Assembly (NCBI RefSeq): GCF_000716875.1
Contig: NZ_JNWQ01000070.1
Coordinates: 1-34,471, forward strand
Reading direction: 5' to 3'
DNA length: 34,471 bases
Origin: Streptomyces novaecaesareae
GTDB lineage: Bacteria > Actinomycetota > Actinomycetes > Streptomycetales > Streptomycetaceae
Positions 13,905-21,986 of the stretch are shown here, in pieces. The number at the start of each line of letters is the position of its first letter. The first letter of the stretch is position 1. The notes below the pieces were generated by a model. That model saw nothing but the letters and a program-made list of their open reading frames with translations, did no database searches and was not told the DNA's origin. The translations under genes and the position numbers were made by a program.

Positions 13905-14618
13905 ATGAACCGCACCATCCGCACCACCGAAGACGTCCTCGCCCTCCTCGACGGCCTCTTCCCTCCTGCCGGGCCCTTCTGGGACCGCTTCTACGCGGAC
14001 CGCTCCGCCGACCGCCCGTTCTTCGCGCCGAAGCCGGACGAGAACCTGGTCTCCTACCTCGACCGAGGCATACTCTCCCCTTCCCGCGCCCTCGACCTCG
14101 GCTGCGGCCCCGGCCGGAACGCGATCCACCTGGCAGCCGCCGGCTTCGAGGTCGACGCCGTCGACCTGTCCTCCGCCGCCGTCGCCTGGGCCGAGGAGCG
14201 CGCCCGCGAGGCCGGCACGACCGCCAACCTGCGCTTCCACCAAGGAAGCATCTTCGAAGCCGAACTCCCCCACCACCACTACGACCTGGTGTACGACTCC
14301 GGCTGCCTGCACCACCTCCCGCCGCACCGCCGGGTCAGCTACCTCGCCCTCCTCGACCGCGTCCTCGCACCGAACGGCCATTTCGCCGTGACCGCGTTCG
14401 CCGCCGGGTCGATGGGGTCGGAGCGGCCGGACGAGGAGTTGTACCGGCTCGGCGCACTGGAGGGCGGGCTCGCCTATACCGCGGACGAACTCCGCTCCCT
14501 CTTCCGGGACTTCGCGCCGCTGGAGGTCCGTCCGATGGCCGCCCAGGGCCCGGATTCCGAGCTCTTCGGCGTCCCCTTCCTCCTCACAGCGCTCTTCCAG
14601 CGAACTGCCAGTCTCTAA
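13905..14618 (+). CDS. Class I SAM-dependent methyltransferase
   Basis: The product is 237 residues. SAM motif I is LDLGCGPGRN at residues 63-72. A second strand ends in an acidic residue (VDAVDLSSAA), motif II-like YDLVYDSGCLHHLPPHRR follows, and a post-motif strand, GHFAVTAFA, completes the fold. The substrate is unknown; the DSGCLHHLP motif is common in thiopurine or tellurite-type small-molecule methyltransferases. No ribosome site precedes the ATG. Instead TACCCT (13892-13897) ends 7 nt before it, consistent with leaderless transcription. The esterase gene follows after 36 nt with its own promoter-like box. Confidence 0.9.
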   Translation: MNRTIRTTEDVLALLDGLFPPAGPFWDRFYADRSADRPFFAPKPDENLVSYLDRGILSPSRALDLGCGPGRNAIHLAAAGFEVDAVDLSSAAVAWAEERAREAGTTANLRFHQGSIFEAELPHHHYDLVYDSGCLHHLPPHRRVSYLALLDRVLAPNGHFAVTAFAAGSMGSERPDEELYRLGALEGGLAYTADELRSLFRDFAPLEVRPMAAQGPDSELFGVPFLLTALFQRTASL

Positions 14619-14654
14619 TCAGCCTCTCATCCTGCCCCCCTAGCCTCCGGCCGT

Positions 14655-15914
14655 ATGAACGTCTCCCTGCTCGACGGCTGGTTCCCGTGGACGGTCCAGG
14701 CCGTGGCCCTCGCGCTGTTCCTGACCGCCGTGGGCTGGCGGGACCGCGCCTGGCAACGCAAGTGGGGGCCGATCGCGCTGGGGACGGCGCTGGCGGTCAC
14801 CGTCGTCGCCGCCGTCGGCGTGGTGGCGCTGAGCGGGATCACCGACCCGATCCCGTTCGGGGTGTGGCTGTGGAGCGAGGTGGCGGTCGCGGCCTTGTGC
14901 GTGCTGGGGTTCGGCTGGCGCGGCGCCCGTTGGTGGCGGCGGGTGCTGGTGGCGCCGACCGTGCTGCTGGCGCTGTTCGCCGCCGCGAACAGCGTGAACA
15001 TCGCCACCGGCTACTACCCGACGCTGGACGACGCGATCGGCGAGCTCAGCGGCGAGCCGCTGCCGGAGCAGGTCACCCTGGCCGAGCTCGCCTCCATCCA
15101 CGGCAAGACCAGGACCGGCCGCATCGTGCAGGTCGACATACCGGACACCGCCAGCGGCTTCGCCCACCGCCAGGAGCTGGTCTACCTGCCGCCCGCCTGG
15201 TTCCGCAGCCAGAACCGGCCCAAGCTGCCGGTGCTGGAGATGATCGGCGGCGAGTTCGCGGCGCCGGACAACTGGATCCGTTCCGGCAACGCCGTGCGGA
15301 CGGCCGACGAGTTCGCCGCCAAGCACAACGGCTTCGCCCCGATCCTGGTCTTCGCGGACGCCACCGGTGGCTTCCGGGTGGACACCGAGTGCGTGGACGG
15401 CCCGCACGGCAACTCCGAATCGCACCTGGTCAAGGACATCCCGCCGTTCGTCCAGAAGACCTTCAACGCCGCCACCGACCCACACAAGTGGGGTGTGGCC
15501 GGCTGGTCGATGGGCGGCACCTGCGCCTTCGACCTCACCGTCGAGCACCCGGGCGTCTTCACCCACTTCGGCGACTTCTCCGGCGACAAGGGCCCGTACA
15601 TCGGCGACAAGGACCACACCGTCCAGGAGCTGTACGGCGGCGACGCGGCGGCCTGGGCGGCCCATGACCCGCTGACCGTGCTCGCCCACCACCCCAAGTA
15701 CCAGGGCGTCTCCGGCTACTTCGGCCAGGGGGACGAGGAGCACGGCCAGATCGAGTCCGCCAAGGCCCTGGACGCGGCCGCGAAGAAGGACGGCATCCGC
15801 ACGGTCACGGCCGTCGGCTCCGGCAAGCACACCTGGCAGACCGGCGCGGCGACCTTCGCCCAGGCCCTGCCCTGGCTGGCCCAGCAGCTCGGCGTCCCGG
15901 GGACGCACGCGTAA
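14655..15914 (+). CDS. Membrane-anchored alpha/beta-hydrolase (esterase D / antigen 85-like)
   Basis: The product is 419 residues. Three to four membrane helices lie in the first 115 residues (VQAVALALFLTAVG, IALGTALAVTVVAAVGVVAL, EVAVAALCVLGFG, VLLALFAA). An esterase domain then follows, probably outside the cell. The nucleophile elbow is GWSMGG with Ser285, His392 sits in GSGKHTWQ, and an acid is probably Asp360 to Glu362 in GQGDEEHG. This matches the family that includes mycolyltransferase-like and S-formylglutathione-hydrolase-like enzymes; the substrate is unknown. TAGCCT (14641-14646) ends 8 nt before the ATG, and no ribosome site is visible, so the transcript may be leaderless. Confidence 0.88.
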   Translation: MNVSLLDGWFPWTVQAVALALFLTAVGWRDRAWQRKWGPIALGTALAVTVVAAVGVVALSGITDPIPFGVWLWSEVAVAALCVLGFGWRGARWWRRVLVAPTVLLALFAAANSVNIATGYYPTLDDAIGELSGEPLPEQVTLAELASIHGKTRTGRIVQVDIPDTASGFAHRQELVYLPPAWFRSQNRPKLPVLEMIGGEFAAPDNWIRSGNAVRTADEFAAKHNGFAPILVFADATGGFRVDTECVDGPHGNSESHLVKDIPPFVQKTFNAATDPHKWGVAGWSMGGTCAFDLTVEHPGVFTHFGDFSGDKGPYIGDKDHTVQELYGGDAAAWAAHDPLTVLAHHPKYQGVSGYFGQGDEEHGQIESAKALDAAAKKDGIRTVTAVGSGKHTWQTGAATFAQALPWLAQQLGVPGTHA

Positions 15915-16375
15915 CGCCCCTTGGCCCCGCCAGCAGTTAGCATGTCCACGCCGAGGTGTCGCCACATCCACGCCGAGGTACCGCCACCCCGCTCGCCCGT
16001 GGGAAAGCCTTGGTGTCCACAGCCGCCCGCACCCCGCCCACCCGCACCCGCCAGGGCACCGTACGGGCCCGGAACACCCGCCCCAGCAGCGCGGATCCGC
16101 CGCTCCGCCCGGCGCGCGGGCGTGGCCGCACGCCGCCGGAATCCCCGCACGCCGCCCATAGCTCCCGACGCGCCCGCACACACGTTCCCCACCAGCCCCC
16201 TGCAACCCGCCCCGCCATGTGAGCGCCCACCGGAATCCCGCTTTGCTCCCGACGGTCCGGTGGCATAGGTTTCGACCGCCGTCGACGCAGCACCGGCTCT
16301 GACCACCTCTCAGATCAACGGAGGGCGGCGCAGCCAGGAGCCGGACGGCCGCACGACAACGGGGGAGGAACAGCC
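15915..16375. other. Intergenic stretch with a two-copy 22-bp tandem repeat
   Basis: TCCACGCCGAGGT occurs at 15945-15957 and 15967-15979 inside a period of 22 bp. The rest is C-rich with long open frames on both strands but no protein-like pattern. A strong ribosome site (GGGGGAGGA, near 16361-16369) belongs to the lipoprotein gene that follows. Confidence 0.55.
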
Positions 16376-17326
16376 ATGCCGAGTGCCCGCGACCACGGGG
16401 CGACCGGGCGGCGAGGACGGACGGACGGTGCCGCGCACCCGCGGCCCACGGCCGACGCGCGACCGACCCCGCCCCACGCCACCGGACACCTGAGGAATCG
16501 TCAGTTGCGTAGCACCCGACTGGTCACCGCCACCGCCGCAGCCCTCGTCTGCCTGGGCGCGCTGAGCGCCTGCGGGCCGGACAACGACGGGGGCCAGGAC
16601 GCCGGCAAGACCGCCGCGCCCGCTCCCTCCGCCACCGCCGCCCCGGCCGGCACCGCCACCGGCGCGCCCGCCACGGGTACCGGCAAGCCCGCCGGCGACG
16701 GCGGCACCGGCGGCGCCGCCAAGGGGATCCCGGCCAAGGCCTGGATGGACACCAAGAGCATCCCGATGGACGAGACCTACCACTACGCACCGCTGGCGGC
16801 CAACGCCAAGCCGGGCACCGGGCCGGTCCAGTTCAAGGGCATGGAGCTGTGCCACGCGGCGGTCGCCAAGGACGACGAGTGGATGTTCACCGGCACCGCG
16901 TCCGCGAAGGCCTCGGTCGGCTTCGGCGGCGACCGCTGGACGGCCCAGCAGACCCTGCTCTTCGAGGGCGACCCGACCCACAGCAGCGGCACCAAGCAGG
17001 CGACCAACCTGACCGACGGCCACCTGACGGACGCCCTCAAGGGCTGCGCCAAGACCGCGCCCGGCGCGACCGTCAAGGTCGACAGCGCCGACGGCGCGCC
17101 GTACTTCGCCGCCGTCCTGACCGTCCCGCAGGCGGACGGCACCACCGTCACCCTGCACGAGTACGTGGTCACCGACGGCGGCACGGTCAGCGAGCTGTCC
17201 GTCTGGGCCACCACCAAGGGCGGTGCCCAGCCCAAGGACGCATGGAAGGCCCCCGAGGACAAGTACGTCGGCACCGGCATGACGGCGCCGATGTGCGACG
17301 CCCTCCCGGGCTGCGACGGGCACTGA
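16376..17326 (+). CDS. Putative secreted lipoprotein
   Basis: The lipobox LSAC, at the end of TAAALVCLGALSAC, predicts lipidation at Cys66 if translation starts at ATG 16376. The Pro/Ala/Thr/Gly-rich linker after it (about residues 67-115) is typical of actinomycete surface lipoproteins. The folded part follows, with ELCHAAVAKDDEWMFTGTAS and TVTLHEYVVTDGGTVSEL. No enzyme motif is visible. ATG 16376 has an excellent GGGGGAGGA site. However, it gives an unusually long 48-residue n-region, and a TTG at 16505 with GAGGA 8 nt upstream would give a textbook signal peptide. The true start is therefore uncertain. Confidence 0.75.
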   Translation: MPSARDHGATGRRGRTDGAAHPRPTADARPTPPHATGHLRNRQLRSTRLVTATAAALVCLGALSACGPDNDGGQDAGKTAAPAPSATAAPAGTATGAPATGTGKPAGDGGTGGAAKGIPAKAWMDTKSIPMDETYHYAPLAANAKPGTGPVQFKGMELCHAAVAKDDEWMFTGTASAKASVGFGGDRWTAQQTLLFEGDPTHSSGTKQATNLTDGHLTDALKGCAKTAPGATVKVDSADGAPYFAAVLTVPQADGTTVTLHEYVVTDGGTVSELSVWATTKGGAQPKDAWKAPEDKYVGTGMTAPMCDALPGCDGH

Positions 17327-17393
17327 CCAACGGCGGGCACTGACCCGCCGCGGGCACCCGTCGTACGAGTGCCCGCACCACCCCCACAGACGG

Positions 17394-17436
17394 CCGTCCG
17401 GCCCGTCCGGCACAGGGGACCGGACGGACCGGACGG
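17394..17436. terminator. Bidirectional terminator between convergent genes
   Basis: A 17-bp stem with one mismatch, CCGTCCGGCCCGTCCGG (17394-17410) with 17420-17436, surrounds a 9-nt loop and is followed by CTCTTTC. A smaller perfect hairpin (GCGGGCAC with GTGCCCGC, 17350-17376) lies just upstream. Both sit between the convergent lipoprotein and HNH-like genes. Confidence 0.75.
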
Positions 17437-17501
17437 CTCTTTCACGCCCGCCCTCGACGGGCCCGGCTCACACCCCCGGGCACGTCACAGGCCCGGGAAC
17501 G

Positions 17502-18059
17502 TCACAGCCCCAGGCTGCTGAGCGCCGTGGTCCAGTCGCTCGCGATCGCGCTTCTGGCGTCGTCCAGGCTCACCTGGCCGCCGCACACCGCCCTCTTGAG
17601 CTTGCTCTCGACGGAGTCCTTGCTCTGCGCCGGCTGGTCGCCGTAGCGCGGCTCGGGCCACAGGTTGGCCGGGTCGCGCGGGGCGCCGCCCAGCTCCAGC
17701 GGGACGAGGTGGTCCTCCTCGTAGTCGGCCGTGCTGGTGTCCTCGTAGCCGTACTGCGCGATCTGCCGCACCTTCAGCGGGTTGGTGTAGCTGGTCGGCG
17801 GGCGGACGGTCGAGGTCCAGCCGGAGACGCAGATGGTCTGCCCGATGGTGTCCTGGGTGACGTCCGGGTTGTACGCGCCGGGGGTGCAGTTCGGGTCGGG
17901 CAGCGGCAGGTACGCCTGCGAACAACTCGCGGCGAGCGTACGGGACTTCGCGTGGGCGGCGGGCGCGGTGGCGGCCGCGTGCGCGGTGCCGGCGGCGAGC
18001 CCCGCGGCGGCGAGGGCGGTCGCCGAGGCGACGACGGTCAGGCGGTGACGGAGCATCAT
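17502..18059 (-). CDS. Secreted HNH-like nuclease-family protein
   Basis: The product is 185 residues with a Sec signal (RHRLTVVASATALAAAGLAA, cleaved after GTAHA near residue 28). The mature part contains YEEDHLVPLELGG (residues 113-125) followed by DPANLWPEP. This is the D-H-x-x-P-L-x-x-G-G...N-L-x-P arrangement of HNH/beta-beta-alpha-metal nucleases, with His117 as the likely general base and Asn132 as the structural residue. Four cysteines could form disulfides. Secreted nucleases of this kind could serve nutrient release or competition; activity is not proven. ATG 18059 has AGGAGA 7 nt upstream. The stop region sits in a 17-bp imperfect tandem repeat (17475-17507). Confidence 0.7.
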   Translation of the reverse strand: MMLRHRLTVVASATALAAAGLAAGTAHAAATAPAAHAKSRTLAASCSQAYLPLPDPNCTPGAYNPDVTQDTIGQTICVSGWTSTVRPPTSYTNPLKVRQIAQYGYEDTSTADYEEDHLVPLELGGAPRDPANLWPEPRYGDQPAQSKDSVESKLKRAVCGGQVSLDDARSAIASDWTTALSSLGL

Positions 18060-18219
18060 GGGGAAGTCTCCTGGGCCGGCCCGGCCTTTCGCCGGGCAAC
18101 TGTGCTCATGACAGCACCGCGCACGCTACGAGCGTCAGGCCCAGGATGTGAACGCCTGATGACCTTGCCTTCACAACCGCTGCCGCGCAGTTGAGCCGCC
18201 ACCGGGAGCAGCCGCGCGG

Positions 18220-18783
18220 TCAGCCCCGTCGCACCGTCAGTTCGATCTCCCGGCGCGTCCGGTCGCCCGGCACGGGCAGCGCCACACCGGAGTGTTCGAA
18301 GCCGGCCTTGACGTACAGCGCCTCCGCACGGGCGTTGTCCTCGTGGACGAAAAGCCGCACGCGCCGGATCCGGGGCTCGGTGAGCGACCACGACCACTCC
18401 TGGGCGGCCCGGAGCAGGTCCTGCGCCAGCCCGGTGCCGCGCGCCTCGGGCCGGACGTACACCCCGACGATGTGCGTCTGCTCGACCTCGACGACGTCGC
18501 CCTCCAGGGCCCCCGGCCCGCCGGGCCGCTCGACCAGCACGGAGACCGTGCCGAGCCAGCGCCCGTCCTCGGCCTCCCCGACCAGCTGGCACACGACGGA
18601 GCCGGCCGCGGCCGTCGCCGTGCGGTCCTGCCAGAACTCGTCGGGCTTGGCCGCGGCCTGATCGTGCGTCTCCAGGAAGGCGACGGCCGCCGCCGGGTCC
18701 AGCAGCGCGTCCAGCCGGATCTCCTTGGCCCGCGCCCATTCCTCGACCCGGACACGTCTGATGATGATGGTGGGGGTGCTCAT
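18220..18783 (-). CDS. GNAT-family N-acetyltransferase
   Basis: The product is 187 residues. It begins TIIIRRVRVEEWARAKEIRL, the usual first strand and helix of GNAT proteins. The acetyl-CoA motif A is HIVGVYVRPEARGTGLAQDLL, which fits the R-G-x-G-x-A loop. Motif B is LFVHEDNARAEALYVKAGFE. Both are complete, so it should be active on a small-molecule or protein amine, but the substrate is unknown. The next gene on the same strand (HNH-like) starts 161 bp downstream, so it is probably a separate unit. ATG 18783 is the only start that includes the first strand. Confidence 0.9.
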   Translation of the reverse strand: MSTPTIIIRRVRVEEWARAKEIRLDALLDPAAAVAFLETHDQAAAKPDEFWQDRTATAAAGSVVCQLVGEAEDGRWLGTVSVLVERPGGPGALEGDVVEVEQTHIVGVYVRPEARGTGLAQDLLRAAQEWSWSLTEPRIRRVRLFVHEDNARAEALYVKAGFEHSGVALPVPGDRTRREIELTVRRG

Positions 18784-18890
18784 GGCGTGATCATTTCACC
18801 GGCACCGACGGCCCCCGCAACCCGTTTCCAGCCCCGGCGGCCCCGCAGCCTCCACGGCCGAACCGCACCCGGTCCGACCACCCGCACCGA

Positions 18891-19784
18891 TCAGCGATCG
18901 ACCAGCAGCCGTGCCAGCAGCGCCGCCGGCCCCTCCGGCAGGCTCCCGTGGACGAGTTCGGTGCGGTGCACCAGCCGGGGCGCGGCGATCGGCGCGCACG
19001 CGAGGCCGGGCACGGCGGCGAGCACCGGTTCGGGCAGCAGCGTGAGCCCGTGCCCGGCCGCGACCAGGGCGAGCAGCCCGTGCAGGTCGGTGCCCTGGTA
19101 GCGGGTCGCGGGCCGGAAGCCGTCGACGCCCGCGGCCGCGCGCAGCCGGGCGACCGGCGGGGCGAGGTCGGGGGCGTCCAGCCAGCGGGCGGCGGAGAGG
19201 TCGGCGAGCGCGATGCCGCCGCGGCCGGCCAGCGGGTGGCCGGCGGGCAGTGCGACGGCGACCGGCCGCTCGTCCACCGCGACGGTGCGCAGCGGGCCGA
19301 CCTCGGGCAGCGGCAGCGGGTCGCTGGGCGCGGCGAGTCCGTCGACCAGGGCGAGGTCGACCTCGCCGGTGGCGACCTGTGCGGGGAGCACGTCCTGGGC
19401 GAGCACCCGGACCACCGGTTCCGTCCTCGGGTACGCCCGGCGCACCTCGCCGAGTGCGCGCCCCAGGGCCGCTCCGACCGCCAGCGGGGTGGCGCCGAGC
19501 ACCAGCCGGGCACTCGCGGCACCGGCCAGGCGCGCGACGTCGGCGCGCGCCGCCTCCAGCCGGACCAGCAGCGGCGCGGCGTGCTCCAGCAGCCGCTGCC
19601 CGGCCTCGGTCGGGCCGACCGGGCGGCGGACCAGCAGGGCGGTGCCGAGGTCGGCTTCCAGCGCGGCGATCTGCTGCGAGACGGCTGACTGGGTGTAACC
19701 GAGGTCCCGCGCCGCATCCGAGAAGGAGGCGAGGCGGGCGACGGTGACGAAGGTGCGCAGCTGTTGCGGATCCACGGCGGTCAT
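18891..19784 (-). CDS. LysR-family transcriptional regulator
   Basis: The product is 297 residues, the standard LysR length. The winged HTH is at about residues 6-60: QQLRTFVTVARLASFSDAAR, then LGYTQSAVSQQIAALEADLG. The effector-binding part follows with LVLGATPLAVGAALGRALGE, the EVDLALVDG strand and the late LVAAGHGLTLLPEPV. ATG 19784 was preferred over a TTG one codon upstream. The gene diverges from a glutamine-amidotransferase-like gene across 70 bp. That is the classical arrangement in which a LysR protein controls its neighbour and itself. Confidence 0.92.
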   Translation of the reverse strand: MTAVDPQQLRTFVTVARLASFSDAARDLGYTQSAVSQQIAALEADLGTALLVRRPVGPTEAGQRLLEHAAPLLVRLEAARADVARLAGAASARLVLGATPLAVGAALGRALGEVRRAYPRTEPVVRVLAQDVLPAQVATGEVDLALVDGLAAPSDPLPLPEVGPLRTVAVDERPVAVALPAGHPLAGRGGIALADLSAARWLDAPDLAPPVARLRAAAGVDGFRPATRYQGTDLHGLLALVAAGHGLTLLPEPVLAAVPGLACAPIAAPRLVHRTELVHGSLPEGPAALLARLLVDR

Positions 19785-19854
19785 CAACCGATCTGATCGA
19801 GGCTTAAGAAATCATCGTTGGCGCTGATCTCGGGTGCGGGGCCAGGATAGCCGC
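19785..19854. promoter_or_regulatory. Divergent LysR control region
   Basis: Only 70 bp separate the two starts. It contains a perfect palindrome CGATC-T-GATCG (19789-19799), CTTAAG, and an ATC...GAT pair downstream. These are candidates for the LysR site, but no single T-N11-A site stands out. Confidence 0.4.
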
Positions 19855-20634
19855 ATGACCTACCTGACCCCGCGGATCGCCCTGGTCGGCGACCGCTCCC
19901 CCGCCGTCCGCTCGCACGCCCGCATCCCCGGCCTGCTCGACGCGCTCGCCGAGCACGACCGACTCGTCCTGGACGCCTACTGGATCCCCACCGAGGACGC
20001 CGGGGCGCCCGGCGCCCTGGACGGCTTCGACGCGATCTGGCTGCTCCCCGGCAGCCCGTACCGCAGCGAGGCGGGCGCCCTCGCCGCCGTCCGCACCGCC
20101 CGCGAGCGCGGCATCCCCTTCCTCGGCACCTGCGCCGGGTTCCAGCACGCGGTGCTGGAGTACGCCCACAACGTCTGCGGCCTGACCGACGCCGTCCACG
20201 GCGAGCAGCACCCCGACGGGGAGCAGCAGGTGATCGCCCCGCTGAGCTGCTCGCTGGTCGGCCACGAGGGCGCCGTCACGGTCACCCCGGGCACCCTCGC
20301 CGAGCGCGTCCTCGGCACCACCCGCACCCTGGAGCGCTACCACTGCGCGTACGGCCTGAACACCGCCTACCTGGACCGGCTGCGCACGCACGGCCTGCGG
20401 TTCAGCGGCACGGACGGCTCGGGCGACGTACGGATCCTGGAGCTGCCGGCCCAGGACCACCCGTTCTTCCTCGCCTCGCTGTTCCAGCCCGAGCTGTCCG
20501 GCGACGGCACCCGGGCGCACGCCATGATCCGCGCGTTCGCCGGAGCCGCCGCGGCCCACGCGGACACGTCCACTCCGACCGCCCCCGCGACCGTCCCCGC
20601 CGCGGCCCCCGCTCCCGCCGCCGCCATCGCCTGA
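19855..20634 (+). CDS. CTP synthase C-terminal-like glutamine amidotransferase homologue
   Basis: The product is 259 residues with a class I glutaminase fold like the C-terminal half of CTP synthase. Visible landmarks are IALVGDRSPAVRSHARIPGL, DAIWLLPGSPY, the nucleophile elbow GTCAGFQHAVLEYAHNV with Cys93, and HPFFLASLFQPEL near the end. In true glutaminases that last motif is F-H-P-E, with His as catalytic base. Here Gln211 replaces it, so the triad is not canonical. As I recall, the same change is present in proteins annotated as CTP-synthase-C-terminal-related. An Ala/Pro-rich tail ends the protein. It lies divergent to the LysR gene, which probably controls it. Confidence 0.8.
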   Translation: MTYLTPRIALVGDRSPAVRSHARIPGLLDALAEHDRLVLDAYWIPTEDAGAPGALDGFDAIWLLPGSPYRSEAGALAAVRTARERGIPFLGTCAGFQHAVLEYAHNVCGLTDAVHGEQHPDGEQQVIAPLSCSLVGHEGAVTVTPGTLAERVLGTTRTLERYHCAYGLNTAYLDRLRTHGLRFSGTDGSGDVRILELPAQDHPFFLASLFQPELSGDGTRAHAMIRAFAGAAAAHADTSTPTAPATVPAAAPAPAAAIA

Positions 20635-20641
20635 CCCGTCC

Positions 20642-21256
20642 TCACATCGGCAGCGACCGCAGCCGCACCGGCCCCTCCGGCCATCCGGCCCCCGCCACCA
20701 GCGGCGTCCACATGGTGCGCAGCGGCATCACCGCCAGCCGCCTCTCCGGCTGCTCCACCGTCACCTCCTCCGCCACCTCCCGGAAGCCGAGCCCCCGGTA
20801 GAAGGCGGCCAGCGGCGGACGGCAGAACAGCAGCGCGTGCCGGTGGCCGAGCACGCGGGCGTGGTCGAGGGCGGCCCCGACCACGGCGTGCGCGAGGCCG
20901 CCGCCGCGCCGGTCGGGGGCGACGCAGACCCCGCCGACGCCCATCACCGTCAGGTCGGTGCCGCCCGCGGTGAGCGGCAGCGGCAGCAGCCCGGTGTGGG
21001 CGACGAGCCGGCCGCCGGCGCCCCGGATGCCGAAGTGGATCTCCTTGGGCAGGAAGGCCAGCCCGGTGTACGCAACCCCGTACGGGTCGTCCCCGGGGCC
21101 GAGGACTTCCTCCTGCTCGGCGCGGGAGTACTGCGCCAACCGTTCGACAGCCGGCGCCCCGGCCGGGTGCGGATCGGCCAGGCGTGGTCCGGCCGGGTGC
21201 GACTCCGCCAGGCGCGGCCCGGCGACATGCGGCTCGGGCGAGAAACGATCACTCAT
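20642..21256 (-). CDS. GNAT-family acetyltransferase with an N-terminal Pro/Ala repeat
   Basis: The product is 204 residues. After an unusual N-terminal stretch with an imperfect 10-residue repeat (AGPRLAESHP, AGPRLADPHP), the GNAT core starts near residue 38. Motif A is GVGGVCVAPDRRGGGLAHAVV, followed by LLFCRPPLAAFYRGLGFREV. The order is that of Eis-like or general GNAT enzymes; the substrate is unknown. The repeat region matches no domain, and a downstream start is possible, but no alternative has a good ribosome site. The convergent amidotransferase-like gene ends 7 bp away. coaE starts on the same strand 663 bp downstream. Confidence 0.8.
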   Translation of the reverse strand: MSDRFSPEPHVAGPRLAESHPAGPRLADPHPAGAPAVERLAQYSRAEQEEVLGPGDDPYGVAYTGLAFLPKEIHFGIRGAGGRLVAHTGLLPLPLTAGGTDLTVMGVGGVCVAPDRRGGGLAHAVVGAALDHARVLGHRHALLFCRPPLAAFYRGLGFREVAEEVTVEQPERRLAVMPLRTMWTPLVAGAGWPEGPVRLRSLPM

Positions 21257-21319
21257 CCCGCCATGCTCTCCCTCACCCGAGGCCTTCCGACAGTCCCTTC
21301 CCGGCCACTCGATCCCGGT

Positions 21320-21919
21320 TCAGGCCGAGGCCCGCGCCGCCAGCTCCGCCCAGACCTCGTCCACCCGGGCCGACAGCTCCGCCAGCTCCCCGCCGTTGTC
21401 GATCACCAGGTCGGCGATCGCCAGCCGGTCGGCCCGCGAGGCCTGCGCGGCCATCCGGGCCCGGGCCTCCTCCTCGGCCATGCCGCGCAGCCGCACCAGC
21501 CGGTCGATTCGCACCTCGTCGGCCGCGTCGACCACCACGATCAGGTCGAACAGCGGCGCCAGCCCGTTCTCGGCCAGCAGCGGCACGTCGTGCACCACGA
21601 CCGCGTCCGGCGCGGCCGCCGCCTCCAGTTCGGCGGAGCGGGCCCGCACCAGCGGGTGGACGATCGCGTTCAGCGCCTTCAGCCGCTCCGGGTCGGCGAA
21701 CACGATCGCCCCGAGGGCTGGGCGGTCCAGTTCGCCGTCCTCCCGCAGCACCTGCGGGCCGAACTCGGCGACGACGGCCGCCAGACCGTCCGTCCCGGGG
21801 GCGACCACTTCGCGGGCGATCACGTCGGAGTCCACGATCACCGCGCCGTGCGCGGCGAACAGCCGGGACACCTCGCTCTTGCCCGCGCCGATGCCACCCG
21901 TCAGTCCGATCTTCAGCAT
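21320..21919 (-). CDS. coaE: Dephospho-CoA kinase
   Basis: The product is 199 residues, the normal length. It performs the last step of coenzyme A synthesis, phosphorylating the 3' hydroxyl of dephospho-CoA in the cytosol. The P-loop is [11 protein letters not shown] (residues 5-15). [17 protein letters not shown] holds the conserved Asp pair and the CoA-site helix, and [20 protein letters not shown], then [17 protein letters not shown] (lid region) complete the family pattern. No ribosome site precedes the ATG. TAGCCT (21931-21926) ends 6 nt before it, so the transcript is probably leaderless. In many Streptomyces coaE lies close to rpsA; here three accessory genes lie between them. Confidence 0.95.
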   Translation of the reverse strand: MLKIGLTGGIGAGKSEVSRLFAAHGAVIVDSDVIAREVVAPGTDGLAAVVAEFGPQVLREDGELDRPALGAIVFADPERLKALNAIVHPLVRARSAELEAAAAPDAVVVHDVPLLAENGLAPLFDLIVVVDAADEVRIDRLVRLRGMAEEEARARMAAQASRADRLAIADLVIDNGGELAELSARVDEVWAELAARASA

Positions 21920-21950
21920 GGCGTCAGGCTACCGGCGAGGCCCCGCAGGC

Positions 21951-21986
21951 GTCAGCACCGGACCCGTCAGCACCGGACCCGTCAGC
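21951..21986. repeat. 15-bp tandem repeat covering the end of the MBL-fold gene
   Basis: GTCAGCACCGGACCC occurs twice in a row (21951-21965, 21966-21980) and a third partial copy (GTCAGC) holds the stop codon of the next gene. It looks like a short slippage expansion of the 3' end. Confidence 0.85.

Noticed and set aside
13514..15667. 717-codon plus-strand open frame
   Set aside because: It overlaps the methyltransferase and esterase in another phase and is Arg/Pro-rich; both real genes have catalytic motifs.
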